From an uncultured Cellvibrionales bacterium (GTDB lineage Bacteria; Pseudomonadota; Gammaproteobacteria; Pseudomonadales; Cellvibrionaceae), in assembly GCA_913020115.1 (NCBI GenBank), contig CAJWBQ010000044.1:1-33820 (forward strand): a stretch of DNA of 33,820 nucleotides. The letters are read 5' to 3'. Of the stretch, positions 8,179 through 15,580 are shown in pieces. Each line of letters opens with the position of its first letter. Within the stretch, counting starts at the first letter, position 1. The notes beneath the pieces are model-generated. The model ran no database searches. It saw only the letters and a program-made list of their open reading frames with translations, and had not been told where the DNA came from. The position numbers were made by a program, and so were the translations under genes.

Positions 8179-8616
8179 ATGCGTCCCTCCTTAAACAGAA
8201 TTCTAAGTTTTCTTGGCCGCGGCGCTCTACTAATGGCCGTGTTGTCCTTGGCCGCTTGCAGCTTTGTAGATCACAAGCGCGACGTGAGTTTTGGTGGTGC
8301 AGGCAAGTTGGTGCCAAGCAGCGTTCTTGCACAGATAAAGCCAGGTAAAACCAGCCTAGCCTGGTTGCACGCAAACCTAGGAGAACCCACCAATCGTTCC
8401 ATGAGCGATGACGGCGAAGAACTTCTAACCTACGCCTTCGATACAATAAAGCAGAAACGACTCCGCATTCTGTTCCTCTATCAATCACGAAGAACCCAGA
8501 CCGACAGCAAACATGTATATGTGAGCCTGAAAAAAGGGCTTGTAACACGCTGTTGGAAAGACTTCTCATACGCCGTAGATATGGCGGAAGATCAGGCTTC
8601 AGAAGATATTCGTTAG
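8179..8616 (+). CDS. BamE/SmpA-like outer-membrane lipoprotein (145 aa)
   Basis: This is a predicted lipoprotein. A basic N-terminus and hydrophobic stretch end in the lipobox LAAC with Cys27 as the lipidated residue. The mature part begins with a charged linker and then a segment (IKPGKTSLAWLHANLGEPTNRS, read in two parts around residues 53-74) typical of the BamE/SmpA fold, where a Gly-Lys-Thr turn leads into a helix ending in LGxP. It is too short and divergent to be called BamE itself. Residue 28 is Ser, not Asp, so sorting to the outer membrane is expected. It begins 8 nt after the DUF2802 stop and may be transcribed with it. Confidence 0.75.
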   Translation: MRPSLNRILSFLGRGALLMAVLSLAACSFVDHKRDVSFGGAGKLVPSSVLAQIKPGKTSLAWLHANLGEPTNRSMSDDGEELLTYAFDTIKQKRLRILFLYQSRRTQTDSKHVYVSLKKGLVTRCWKDFSYAVDMAEDQASEDIR

Positions 8617-8810
8617 CGGCAGACCCCAGCTTGGCATAGCCTCCTAATTTATTGCGTCCGAATACACAGCCCTCTTTTTGGTCAGGCCTGCCTAGACCCA
8701 CGCAACTTCTTTCAAAGAATTTAAAGAATTGATCTGTACCTTTGAGTCGACGCCGATGCATTAAGGCAATACAATTCAAGATATGAGTTTTAGATTCTTG
8801 TTAATAAACT
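8617..8810. other. Intergenic gap before yciK
   Basis: A 194-nt gap separates the lipoprotein gene from yciK and marks the break between the flagellar block and the housekeeping block. A short direct repeat (TTCAAAGAATT / TTAAAGAATT, about 8711-8730) and a TACAAT at 8770-8775 are visible, but no -35 at a fitting distance. I see no terminator. Confidence 0.4.
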
Positions 8811-9584
8811 ATGGAATTGCCCGTGACAAGCCCTACAGTATTTGATCAGTCCGCCTACAAACCCTCCACGAAATTACTGGAAGGCAAAATTATCGCCGTC
8901 ACTGGCGCCGGCTCCGGGATAGGCCGAGAAGCAGCCCTCACCTACGCCGCCTACGGCGCAACCATCGTGTTGCTTGGCCGCACCACCGAAAAACTCGAAC
9001 AAGTTTACGATGAAATTGAAGCCGCCGGTCACCCCCAAGCGGCCATCTACCCAATAAACTTCGAAGGAGCCGTAGAAAAAGATTACCAAGACATGTGCAA
9101 CAGCCTCGACGATGCCTTCGGTCGGCTGGACGGTATACTGCACAACGCCGCCGAACTAGGCGAGCGAACTCCTCTTGAAAATTACAGCGCTGATACCTGG
9201 CAGAGAATATTACAAGTCAACGTAACCGCTCCCTTCCTCATGACAAAAGCCCTGTCACCACTAATGCAGCGCGCAGAGACAGCGTCAATTGCATTTACCG
9301 GCTCCAGCGTTGGTTACAAAGGTCGAGCCTACTGGGGAGCATACTCCGTCTCCAAGGCCGCCACCGAAAACCTAATGCAAATACTCGCCGACGAATTTGA
9401 AGAAGTAACAAACATAAGGTGCAACAGCATCAACCCAGGCGCAACGCGCACCCGAATGCGAGCCGCCGCATTCCCCGCCGAAAACCCAGCGACAGTAAAA
9501 GAAGCCGCAGAACTAATGCCACTTTACCTATATCTAATGGGCCCAGATTCCCTCCAAGACAACGGCATACAGTTCCAAGGCTAA
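8811..9584 (+). CDS. yciK: YciK-family short-chain dehydrogenase/reductase (257 aa)
   Basis: A classical short-chain dehydrogenase. The cofactor-binding TGAGSGIG is at 31-38, HNAAE (an NAG-like motif) at 111-115, the catalytic Ser at about 165, and Tyr178-x3-Lys182 in AYSVSKAA; ending at NGIQFQG is as expected for YciK. The natural substrate of YciK is not established. In Pseudomonas its neighbours are the phosphatase gene mupP and ubiG, all in one direction; here those two lie on the other strand and face it. ATG 8811 has no clear ribosome site; GTG 8823 is a possible alternative start. Confidence 0.9.
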   Translation: MELPVTSPTVFDQSAYKPSTKLLEGKIIAVTGAGSGIGREAALTYAAYGATIVLLGRTTEKLEQVYDEIEAAGHPQAAIYPINFEGAVEKDYQDMCNSLDDAFGRLDGILHNAAELGERTPLENYSADTWQRILQVNVTAPFLMTKALSPLMQRAETASIAFTGSSVGYKGRAYWGAYSVSKAATENLMQILADEFEEVTNIRCNSINPGATRTRMRAAAFPAENPATVKEAAELMPLYLYLMGPDSLQDNGIQFQG

Positions 9585-9613
9585 GGCCACAAATTTAGAA
9601 ATAAATTTTTGAT

Positions 9614-9646
9614 GCAGAGCATTCAATTTCGAATTGAATGCTCTGC
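9614..9646. terminator. Perfect 15-bp hairpin between convergent genes
   Basis: A perfect inverted repeat has arms 9614-9628 (GCAGAGCATTCAATT) and 9632-9646 with a 3-nt loop (TCG), 29 nt after the yciK stop. No T-run follows on the + strand. On the - strand the hairpin is followed by ATCAAAAATTTATTT, which is only moderately T-rich. It may terminate yciK, or both facing transcripts. Confidence 0.5.
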
Positions 9647-9735
9647 TCGACAGCGCCGCCAACATTACCGGTTCCCTTCAAGCCGAACACAGCAAAATCG
9701 CCAGAAACAAAAATTTAAAATGAAATGAATTGGTA

Positions 9736-9915
9736 GGTTCGGTAGTGCCTTGTGTGCTGTTGCGCCCATTCAGAACGCGTCACTTAGCCTTTCCCTTCTG
9801 GCCAAGGTCTTTGAGCGAGGACTGTTTGAGCGTCTCCATGCGAGTTCCGCAGCGGCTTGGTCAGAAGGGAAAGGCGTGCGTTCGGGCGCAACAGCACACA
9901 AGGCACTGCCGGGCC
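9736..9915. repeat. Roughly 180-bp palindromic (MITE/REP-like) element
   Basis: Long nested inverted repeats: an exact 24-bp arm pair 9744-9767 / 9884-9907 (ends AGTGCC...GGCACT), extendable with wobble pairs to 9736/9915; a 6-bp pair 9773-9778 / 9878-9883 (GAACGC/GCGTTC); and a 20-bp pair 9787-9806 / 9856-9875 with one G-T wobble. The central loop (9807-9855) has two copies of TTGAGCG. The whole would fold into one long hairpin. It has no transposase and resembles a non-autonomous palindromic element lying between convergent genes. I cannot see other copies in this window. Confidence 0.75.
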
Positions 9916-9952
9916 GGGGTCTCACCAAATACCCAAGTAAAGAGCCTGCCCC

Positions 9953-10618
9953 CTAAATTCGCCCTTCAATAATCGCCCAAATATCCCCAGCAGACTCAAC
10001 CAAATATGTAGCTCCCCAAGACCCAGCACAATCATCCTCAGCAACATAACCATAAGCCGCCGCAACAGTATCCATTCCCGCATTCGCCCCACATTCAATA
10101 TCCCGCAAATGGTCACCCACATAGATCGCCTCATCCACAGAACAGCCGGCCGCCTCACAAGCCATAAGCAGAGACTCCGCGTCAGGCTTCGGAGCACTCA
10201 CATGATCAGGGCAAATGACAACATAGGGTTCAGAAGGAAGCGACAGAGCTGCCATCAAAGGAGTGGTAAACCTCTCAGGTTTATTTGTCGCCACCCCCCA
10301 AGCAACATTATGGTCGCTTAAGCGAGAGAGCAGATCGTAAATGCCAGGGAACAACTGGCTTTTAGCTGACAAATTTGCGGCGTATGAATCCAGCAACTCC
10401 TGGCGCAAAACATCAAAGCCCTTATCGTCTTCCTCCAGGTCAAAGCCCAGAGTTATCAGCGCTCGAGCTCCCTGTGACACAGTATTGCGAATTCGCTCAG
10501 CCGCTATACTAGGCTTATCGTGACGAGCGAGCATTTCATTAAGAGTCAGAACAAAGTCGGGCGCCGTATCCAGCAGCGTGCCGTCCAAATCAAACAGCAC
10601 CGCCTTCAAGCGCTTCAT
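9953..10618 (-). CDS. mupP: HAD-family phosphatase, probably MurNAc-6-phosphate phosphatase MupP (221 aa)
   Basis: A HAD subfamily IA phosphatase. Motif I DLDGT has nucleophile Asp10 and acid/base Asp12; motif II is Thr111 (ATNKP); Lys144 follows in SAPKPD; the last motif is GDHLRD with Asp169 and Asp173. A helical cap (about 20-85) is present. The family is often annotated phosphoglycolate phosphatase (Gph). The gene next to ubiG in Pseudomonas is MupP, which dephosphorylates MurNAc-6-phosphate in the AmgK/MurU cell-wall recycling route. I use that name from gene position; the sequence alone does not separate the two. It overlaps the ubiG stop by 4 nt and is the last gene of the minus-strand operon. 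Confidence 0.75.
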   Translation of the reverse strand: MKRLKAVLFDLDGTLLDTAPDFVLTLNEMLARHDKPSIAAERIRNTVSQGARALITLGFDLEEDDKGFDVLRQELLDSYAANLSAKSQLFPGIYDLLSRLSDHNVAWGVATNKPERFTTPLMAALSLPSEPYVVICPDHVSAPKPDAESLLMACEAAGCSVDEAIYVGDHLRDIECGANAGMDTVAAAYGYVAEDDCAGSWGATYLVESAGDIWAIIEGRI

Positions 10619-11343
10619 GCAGGCTTCCGAGTGTGGATCAAATAATTAACCGACACATCATTAGGGTTGAGTTTGTAATTGCCAGTAATTGGGTTGTAAG
10701 TCATCCCCGTAATATCAACTAACTCTAGCCCCGCGCCGCGAATCCAATTGCCTAACTCCGAAGGGCGAATGAACTTGCTGTACTCATGAGTGCCCTTGGG
10801 CAGCATCTTAAGCAAATATTCCGCACCTAAAATGGCAAAAGCATAGGCCTTTGGGTTGCGATTAATCGTAGAAAAATAAATGTCGCCGCCCGGTTTCGTC
10901 ATTGCTGCACAAGCTTGAATTACCGAGCCGGGGTCTGGCACATGTTCCAGCATTTCAAGACAGGTCACAATATCGAATGACTCGGCGTGCTGCTCCGCAA
11001 AACTTTCCGCCGTACTCTGTTGATAGTTGACCTCAAGCTCACTTTCTAAAGCGTGTAAACGCCCAACCGCCAGAGGCGCCTCGCCCATGTCGATGCCCGT
11101 AGCAATTGCGCCGCGCTGAGCCATTGACTCAGTGAGAATACCGCCGCCACAACCAACGTCAAGCAAAGCGCGGCCAGCCACAGGGGAGCGGCTGTCAATG
11201 TAATTGGCTCGCAAGGGGTTAATCTCGTGCAGCGGTTTAAACTCGCTATTGCGGTCCCACCAGCGGCTAGCCAAAGCTTCAAACTTTGCCACCTCGGCGC
11301 TGTCGACATTGGCGTTCACTGACTCAGTGTTCGTGTTTTGCAT
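10615..11343 (-). CDS. ubiG: Ubiquinone biosynthesis O-methyltransferase UbiG (242 aa)
   Basis: UbiG performs both O-methylations of the ubiquinone ring with S-adenosylmethionine. The N-terminal KFEALASRWWD (20-30) and LHEINPLR are signature segments. The SAM-binding motif I is LLDVGCGGG (60-68), followed by GIDMGEAPL, and LEMLEHVPDP with post-motif KPGGDIYFSTINR in mid-protein. The C-terminal YNPITGNYKL is typical. It starts 26 nt after mtaD, with AGAAGA before its ATG, and overlaps mupP. The product of its SAM use, S-adenosylhomocysteine, is a possible substrate of the upstream deaminase, which may explain the pairing. Confidence 0.96.
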   Translation of the reverse strand: MQNTNTESVNANVDSAEVAKFEALASRWWDRNSEFKPLHEINPLRANYIDSRSPVAGRALLDVGCGGGILTESMAQRGAIATGIDMGEAPLAVGRLHALESELEVNYQQSTAESFAEQHAESFDIVTCLEMLEHVPDPGSVIQACAAMTKPGGDIYFSTINRNPKAYAFAILGAEYLLKMLPKGTHEYSKFIRPSELGNWIRGAGLELVDITGMTYNPITGNYKLNPNDVSVNYLIHTRKPA

Positions 11344-11369
11344 AGTCTTCTCGATTCAAGTTGAGCGTA

Positions 11370-12716
11370 TTAGTCGTTGTTGGCACTGGCACTGATAGCC
11401 TCGCCCCACCTTACTGCGCTAGCGGTCACTTCCTGCTCGTCAAGAGTTTGCAGTGTGCGATCAGCAAGTAAAGCCTTGCCGTTCACCCAAACGTGGCTGA
11501 CGTTATGGCTGTTGTTGCAGTAAACAAGTTGGGAAATGGGGTGGTATATGGGCTGAAGAGCCAAGTCGCTCATGGCGATGGCACACAGATCGGCTTGTTT
11601 GCCCACTTCTAGGCTGCCCACTAGGTGACTAATACCAAGGGCCTTGGCGCCATTCATTGTGGCCATCTCTAGTGCCTTGTGAGCGCTAAGTGCTTCGGCA
11701 TTTTTTGACACAGCCTTAGCCAACATTGCAGCGGTGCGCATTTCGCCCAGCATGTCGAGGTCGTTGTTACTGGCCGAGCCGTCAGTGCCCAGTGCAACGT
11801 TGATGCCGCTCGATTGCAGTTTATCGACCGGACAAAACCCACTCGCCAGTTTTAAATTGGACTCAGGGCAGTGCACAACGTGCGCGCCGCTCTCTTGAAG
11901 AATGGCAATGTCAGTATCGTCAATTTCGGTCATGTGCACGCACTGAGTGCTGGGCGTTAATAGGCCCAAATCACGTAGGCGCTCCGTTGGGCGTTGCCCT
12001 AGAGTTTTAATGGCTTCCTCCACCTCAAAGGCCGTCTCGTGCAGGTGAATTTGGATGGGGGCCTGCCATTTTTCTGCCAACCTCACGATGTCTTTTATGG
12101 GGCCATCTGACACGGTGTAAGGGGCGTGTGGCCCAAAACCAATAGTAACCAGCTCACTGTCTTTGAAGGTGTCTAATACTACCTCGCCCTTGCTGAAATA
12201 TTCTTCCGGCCCTGAGGCCCAGGCCGTAGGGAAGTCCATTACTGGAATAGTAATTTGCGCACGCATGCCGGCTGACTCACAAGCTTTGGCAGATACCTCT
12301 GGGAAAAAATACATATCGGCAAAACAGGTTGTGCCATTTTTAATCATTTCAGCCATGGAAAGCTTGGTGCCGTCTTCGACAAATTGGGCTGATACATGTT
12401 GGCCTTCGGCTGGCCAGATGTGATCTTCAAGCCAAGTTTTCAGCGCCTTGTCATCGGCATAGCCCTTGAGAAGGCTCATTGGCGTGTGGCCGTGGCTGTT
12501 GATAAGGCCGGGAATCAATATGTGATCTTTTAGATCCCAGCGCTTACCGTTTTCACTGAGGACATAGCTAGAGTCCACGTCTGCGCTCGGCATAATGGCG
12601 ACAATTTCACCCTCATTAATAAGTACTGAATGGTCTGTTAAGACAGTTTCCGCAGGAATAACTGGCACCATCCAGCGCGCGGTAATAATGAGATCAACAG
12701 TAATTAGGTTAGACAT
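11370..12716 (-). CDS. mtaD: 5'-methylthioadenosine / S-adenosylhomocysteine deaminase (448 aa)
   Basis: An amidohydrolase of the TRZ/ATZ/MtaD family that deaminates methylthioadenosine and/or S-adenosylhomocysteine to the inosine forms. Metal ligands are visible: His75 and His77 (NSHGHTPM), His224 (IHLHET, with Glu227 as the probable catalytic acid/base), His261 and Asp312 (GTDGSASNN). The HCPESNLKLASG segment (282-293) is characteristic. In P. aeruginosa the gene upstream of ubiG is PA3170, described as an MTA deaminase. A GAGGAA ribosome site sits before the ATG, and TATAGA on the minus strand lies about 25 nt further upstream. It heads the mtaD-ubiG-mupP operon. The exact substrate preference cannot be read from sequence. 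Confidence 0.88.
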   Translation of the reverse strand: MSNLITVDLIITARWMVPVIPAETVLTDHSVLINEGEIVAIMPSADVDSSYVLSENGKRWDLKDHILIPGLINSHGHTPMSLLKGYADDKALKTWLEDHIWPAEGQHVSAQFVEDGTKLSMAEMIKNGTTCFADMYFFPEVSAKACESAGMRAQITIPVMDFPTAWASGPEEYFSKGEVVLDTFKDSELVTIGFGPHAPYTVSDGPIKDIVRLAEKWQAPIQIHLHETAFEVEEAIKTLGQRPTERLRDLGLLTPSTQCVHMTEIDDTDIAILQESGAHVVHCPESNLKLASGFCPVDKLQSSGINVALGTDGSASNNDLDMLGEMRTAAMLAKAVSKNAEALSAHKALEMATMNGAKALGISHLVGSLEVGKQADLCAIAMSDLALQPIYHPISQLVYCNNSHNVSHVWVNGKALLADRTLQTLDEQEVTASAVRWGEAISASANND

Positions 12717-12904
12717 GCTTTTCCTCGCTTAAATTCTATACGGTCTGTTGGTAATTTGACCGCTTCAGGCCCTTTGTGGGCGAATCTTGTGGTTCAGTTG
12801 GGGAGTATAGCGAGATTCCCCGGACAAGAGCAGGGGGGGCGTGCCTATGCCGTTGATTTCATGGTAGTATTCGCCCCTCACGATATTAAGGAATACCGAA
12901 CTCC
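12717..12904. promoter_or_regulatory. Divergent intergenic region mtaD / gyrA
   Basis: The 188-nt gap must hold the promoters of both mtaD (-) and gyrA (+). On the minus strand TATAGA at about 12734-12739 could be a -10. On the plus strand I see no convincing TTGACA/TATAAT pair; AAGGA at 12889-12893 is the likely gyrA ribosome site. A GGGGGGG run lies near 12833-12839. Confidence 0.4.
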
Positions 12905-15556
12905 ATGGGCGAGCTAGCGAAAGAAATTGTACCGGTTAATATTGAAGACGAGCTGAAGCAATCATACCTTGATTACGCCATGAGCGTGATTGTTGGTCGG
13001 GCCCTCCCCGATGTTAGAGACGGGCTCAAACCGGTGCACCGCCGCGTGTTATTTGCCATGAGTGTGCTCGGTAACGATTGGAACAAATCTTATAAGAAAT
13101 CTGCTCGTGTGGTTGGTGATGTTATCGGTAAATATCACCCGCACGGCGATACCGCTGTTTACGACACCATTGTTCGTATGGCGCAAGACTTTTCCATGCG
13201 TTATATGCTGGTAGACGGCCAGGGTAACTTCGGCTCGGTTGACGGCGATAGCGCGGCTGCTATGCGTTACACCGAAATCCGCATGAAGAAAATTGCCCAC
13301 GACATCCTCGCTGACTTAGACAAAGAAACGGTTGATTACGTACCCAACTACGACGGTACGGAAATGATTCCGGCGGTGATGCCCACACGTATTCCTACCT
13401 TACTGGTGAATGGTTCTTCCGGTATTGCGGTCGGCATGGCCACCAACATTCCGCCCCACAATCTCAGCGAAGTGGTTAAAGGCTGTTTGGCACTCATTGA
13501 TAACCCCGAGCTGAGTATTGACGACCTGATGGAATATATTCCAGGTCCCGATTTCCCCACAGCCGGTATCATTAACGGTCGCGCAGGCATTATCCAGGCC
13601 TACCGCACCGGCCGAGGTCGTATTTATGTGCGGGCCAAGGCGGCGATAGAGCGCAATGATAAAACCAACAAAGAAACCATTATTATTACCGAACTTCCGT
13701 ATCAGTTGAACAAGGCTCGACTGATTGAGAAAATTGCGGAATTGGTAAAAGAAAAGAAAATTGAAGGTATTTCTGAGCTGCGCGACGAGTCAGACAAAGA
13801 TGGCATGCGTGTGGTTATTGAGCTTAAGCGTGGCGAAGTGGGTGAGGTTATCCTGAATAACCTTTACTCGCAGACACAGCTTCAAGCGGTGTTTGGTATT
13901 AACGTAGTTGCCCTTGTCGATGGTCAGCCAAAGATCTTGAATCTGAAGCAGATGCTGGAGTATTTCATTCTGCATCGCCGTGAGGTAGTTACTCGCCGTA
14001 CAGTTTACCTGCTGCGTAAGGCCCGCGAGCGAGGGCATATTCTGGAAGGTTTGGCTGTCGCTATTGCCAATATTGACCCTGTGATCGCCCTGATTAAAAA
14101 TTCCAGCTCACCCGCTGAAGCTAAAGAGGCTTTGTTGGCAAAAGGCTGGGAAAGTGGGGATATTGCACAATTTTTAGAGCGTGCAGGCAGCGACGCTTGT
14201 CGCCCAGAGGGTTTGGGTGAAGAGTTTGGTATTCGCGATGGCAAATACTACTTGTCGGGTACTCAAGCTCAGGCAATTCTTGAATTACGCTTGCATCGTC
14301 TAACCGGTATGGAACATGACAAGTTGTTGGCTGAGTACCAGGAAAAGGTACAGCAAATTGCTGAATTCCTGGAAATCTTGGGCAATGCTGTACGCCTGAT
14401 GGAATTGATCCGCGAAGAGCTAGAGCAGGTGATTGAAAACTACGGCGATGAGCGCCGCACTGAGATTGTCACCTCGCAAATGGATTTAACGATCGAAGAT
14501 CTAATTACGGAAGAAGATCGTGTTGTAACCATCAGTCATGGCGGTTATGCCAAAAGTCAGCCTCTCACCGATTATCAGGCGCAGCGCCGCGGTGGCATGG
14601 GCAAGTCAGCCACAGCCGTTAAAGACGAAGACTTTGTTGAGCATCTGTTGGTGGCCAACACTCACGATACCATTTTGTGTTTTACCAACGCCGGCAAGGT
14701 GTATTGGTTGAAGGTATATCAAATTCCAGTGGCGGGTCGCCAGTCCCGTGGTCGCCCTGTGGTTAATTTGTTGCCTTTGGGTGAGGGTGAGCGAATTACG
14801 TCAATCCTTCCCGTTAAAGAATACGATGATGAGCATTTCATCTTTATGGCGACCTCTAATGGCACCGTCAAGAAAACAACCCTGAGTCAATTTGCACGGC
14901 CTCGCAGCGTTGGTTTGCGGGCTATTGAGCTCGACGAAGGTGATAACTTAGTGGGTACGGCGATTACCGATGGCAGTTGCGATGTGATCCTACTGTCGTC
15001 CAGCGGTAAAGCTGCGCGCTTCAAGGAGTCTGACGTTCGCTCCATGGGTCGCATCTCTCGCGGCGTGAGGGGTATTCGTTTGGCCGAAGGGTTTAAGGTT
15101 ATCTCAATGGTGGTGCCTGAAGAGGGTGGCCAAGTGTTGACCGTAACTGCGAATGGCTATGGCAAGCGCACCAAGGTTGAGGATTTCCCAACCAAAGGTC
15201 GTGGTTCTCAAGGTGTTATTGGTATGCAAACCACTGATCGCAACGGTGAGTTGGTTGGCGGTGTGCAGGTTTTTGACGGTGGCGAAATCATGTTGATTTC
15301 CGATCAGGGCACACTGGTTCGCACGCGGGTTGATGAGCTGTCAGTGTTGGGTCGTAACACTCAGGGTGTGCGGGTTATTAAGGTTAAAGAGGGTGAGCAC
15401 CTTATTGGTGTGCAGCGTATTGAAGAGACCGTTGATACTGGCGAAGGCTATGTGGACGACGAAGATGGCACTGCACAAGATGCCGACACAGCCTCTTCAG
15501 TAGAAGATGCGGGTGATTCTAAAGCAGAAGATACGGGCGAATCTGAAGCGGAATAA
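12905..15556 (+). CDS. gyrA: DNA gyrase subunit A (883 aa)
   Basis: GyrA is the DNA-breaking subunit of the topoisomerase that introduces negative supercoils. Catalytic Tyr122 is in AAAMRYTEI. The quinolone-determining region reads HPHGDTAVYDTIVR with Thr83 and Asp87, the wild-type pair seen in Pseudomonas. The GyrA box at 560-566 is QRRGGMG, with Met where E. coli has Lys. The C-terminal beta-pinwheel repeats run to about residue 845, followed by an acidic Asp/Glu/Ala tail of about 40 residues. Length is slightly above E. coli GyrA (875). The ATG at 12905 gives the standard N-terminus MGELAKEIVPVNIEDE. In Pseudomonas serC follows; here pheA does, 24 nt downstream. Confidence 0.98.
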   Translation: MGELAKEIVPVNIEDELKQSYLDYAMSVIVGRALPDVRDGLKPVHRRVLFAMSVLGNDWNKSYKKSARVVGDVIGKYHPHGDTAVYDTIVRMAQDFSMRYMLVDGQGNFGSVDGDSAAAMRYTEIRMKKIAHDILADLDKETVDYVPNYDGTEMIPAVMPTRIPTLLVNGSSGIAVGMATNIPPHNLSEVVKGCLALIDNPELSIDDLMEYIPGPDFPTAGIINGRAGIIQAYRTGRGRIYVRAKAAIERNDKTNKETIIITELPYQLNKARLIEKIAELVKEKKIEGISELRDESDKDGMRVVIELKRGEVGEVILNNLYSQTQLQAVFGINVVALVDGQPKILNLKQMLEYFILHRREVVTRRTVYLLRKARERGHILEGLAVAIANIDPVIALIKNSSSPAEAKEALLAKGWESGDIAQFLERAGSDACRPEGLGEEFGIRDGKYYLSGTQAQAILELRLHRLTGMEHDKLLAEYQEKVQQIAEFLEILGNAVRLMELIREELEQVIENYGDERRTEIVTSQMDLTIEDLITEEDRVVTISHGGYAKSQPLTDYQAQRRGGMGKSATAVKDEDFVEHLLVANTHDTILCFTNAGKVYWLKVYQIPVAGRQSRGRPVVNLLPLGEGERITSILPVKEYDDEHFIFMATSNGTVKKTTLSQFARPRSVGLRAIELDEGDNLVGTAITDGSCDVILLSSSGKAARFKESDVRSMGRISRGVRGIRLAEGFKVISMVVPEEGGQVLTVTANGYGKRTKVEDFPTKGRGSQGVIGMQTTDRNGELVGGVQVFDGGEIMLISDQGTLVRTRVDELSVLGRNTQGVRVIKVKEGEHLIGVQRIEETVDTGEGYVDDEDGTAQDADTASSVEDAGDSKAEDTGESEAE

Positions 15557-15580
15557 ATTCCGCGAACAAAAGAACAGTAG

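Larger units (their letters stand above)
9585..9952. other. 368-bp convergent intergenic region yciK/mupP
   Basis: Nothing here looks protein-coding. It contains a perfect 15-bp hairpin at 9614-9646 and the palindromic element at 9736-9915, listed separately. The remaining 9647-9735 is A/C-rich without visible structure. Confidence 0.8.

Noticed and set aside
8171..8779. Minus-strand open frame of about 200 codons opposite the lipoprotein gene
   Set aside because: Low-complexity Arg/Cys-rich translation with no domain, and it lies fully across the better supported plus-strand lipoprotein with a clean signal peptide.
9730..9972. Short open frames inside the palindromic element
   Set aside because: They are read through a long inverted repeat, have no ribosome site and run into the mupP 3' end.
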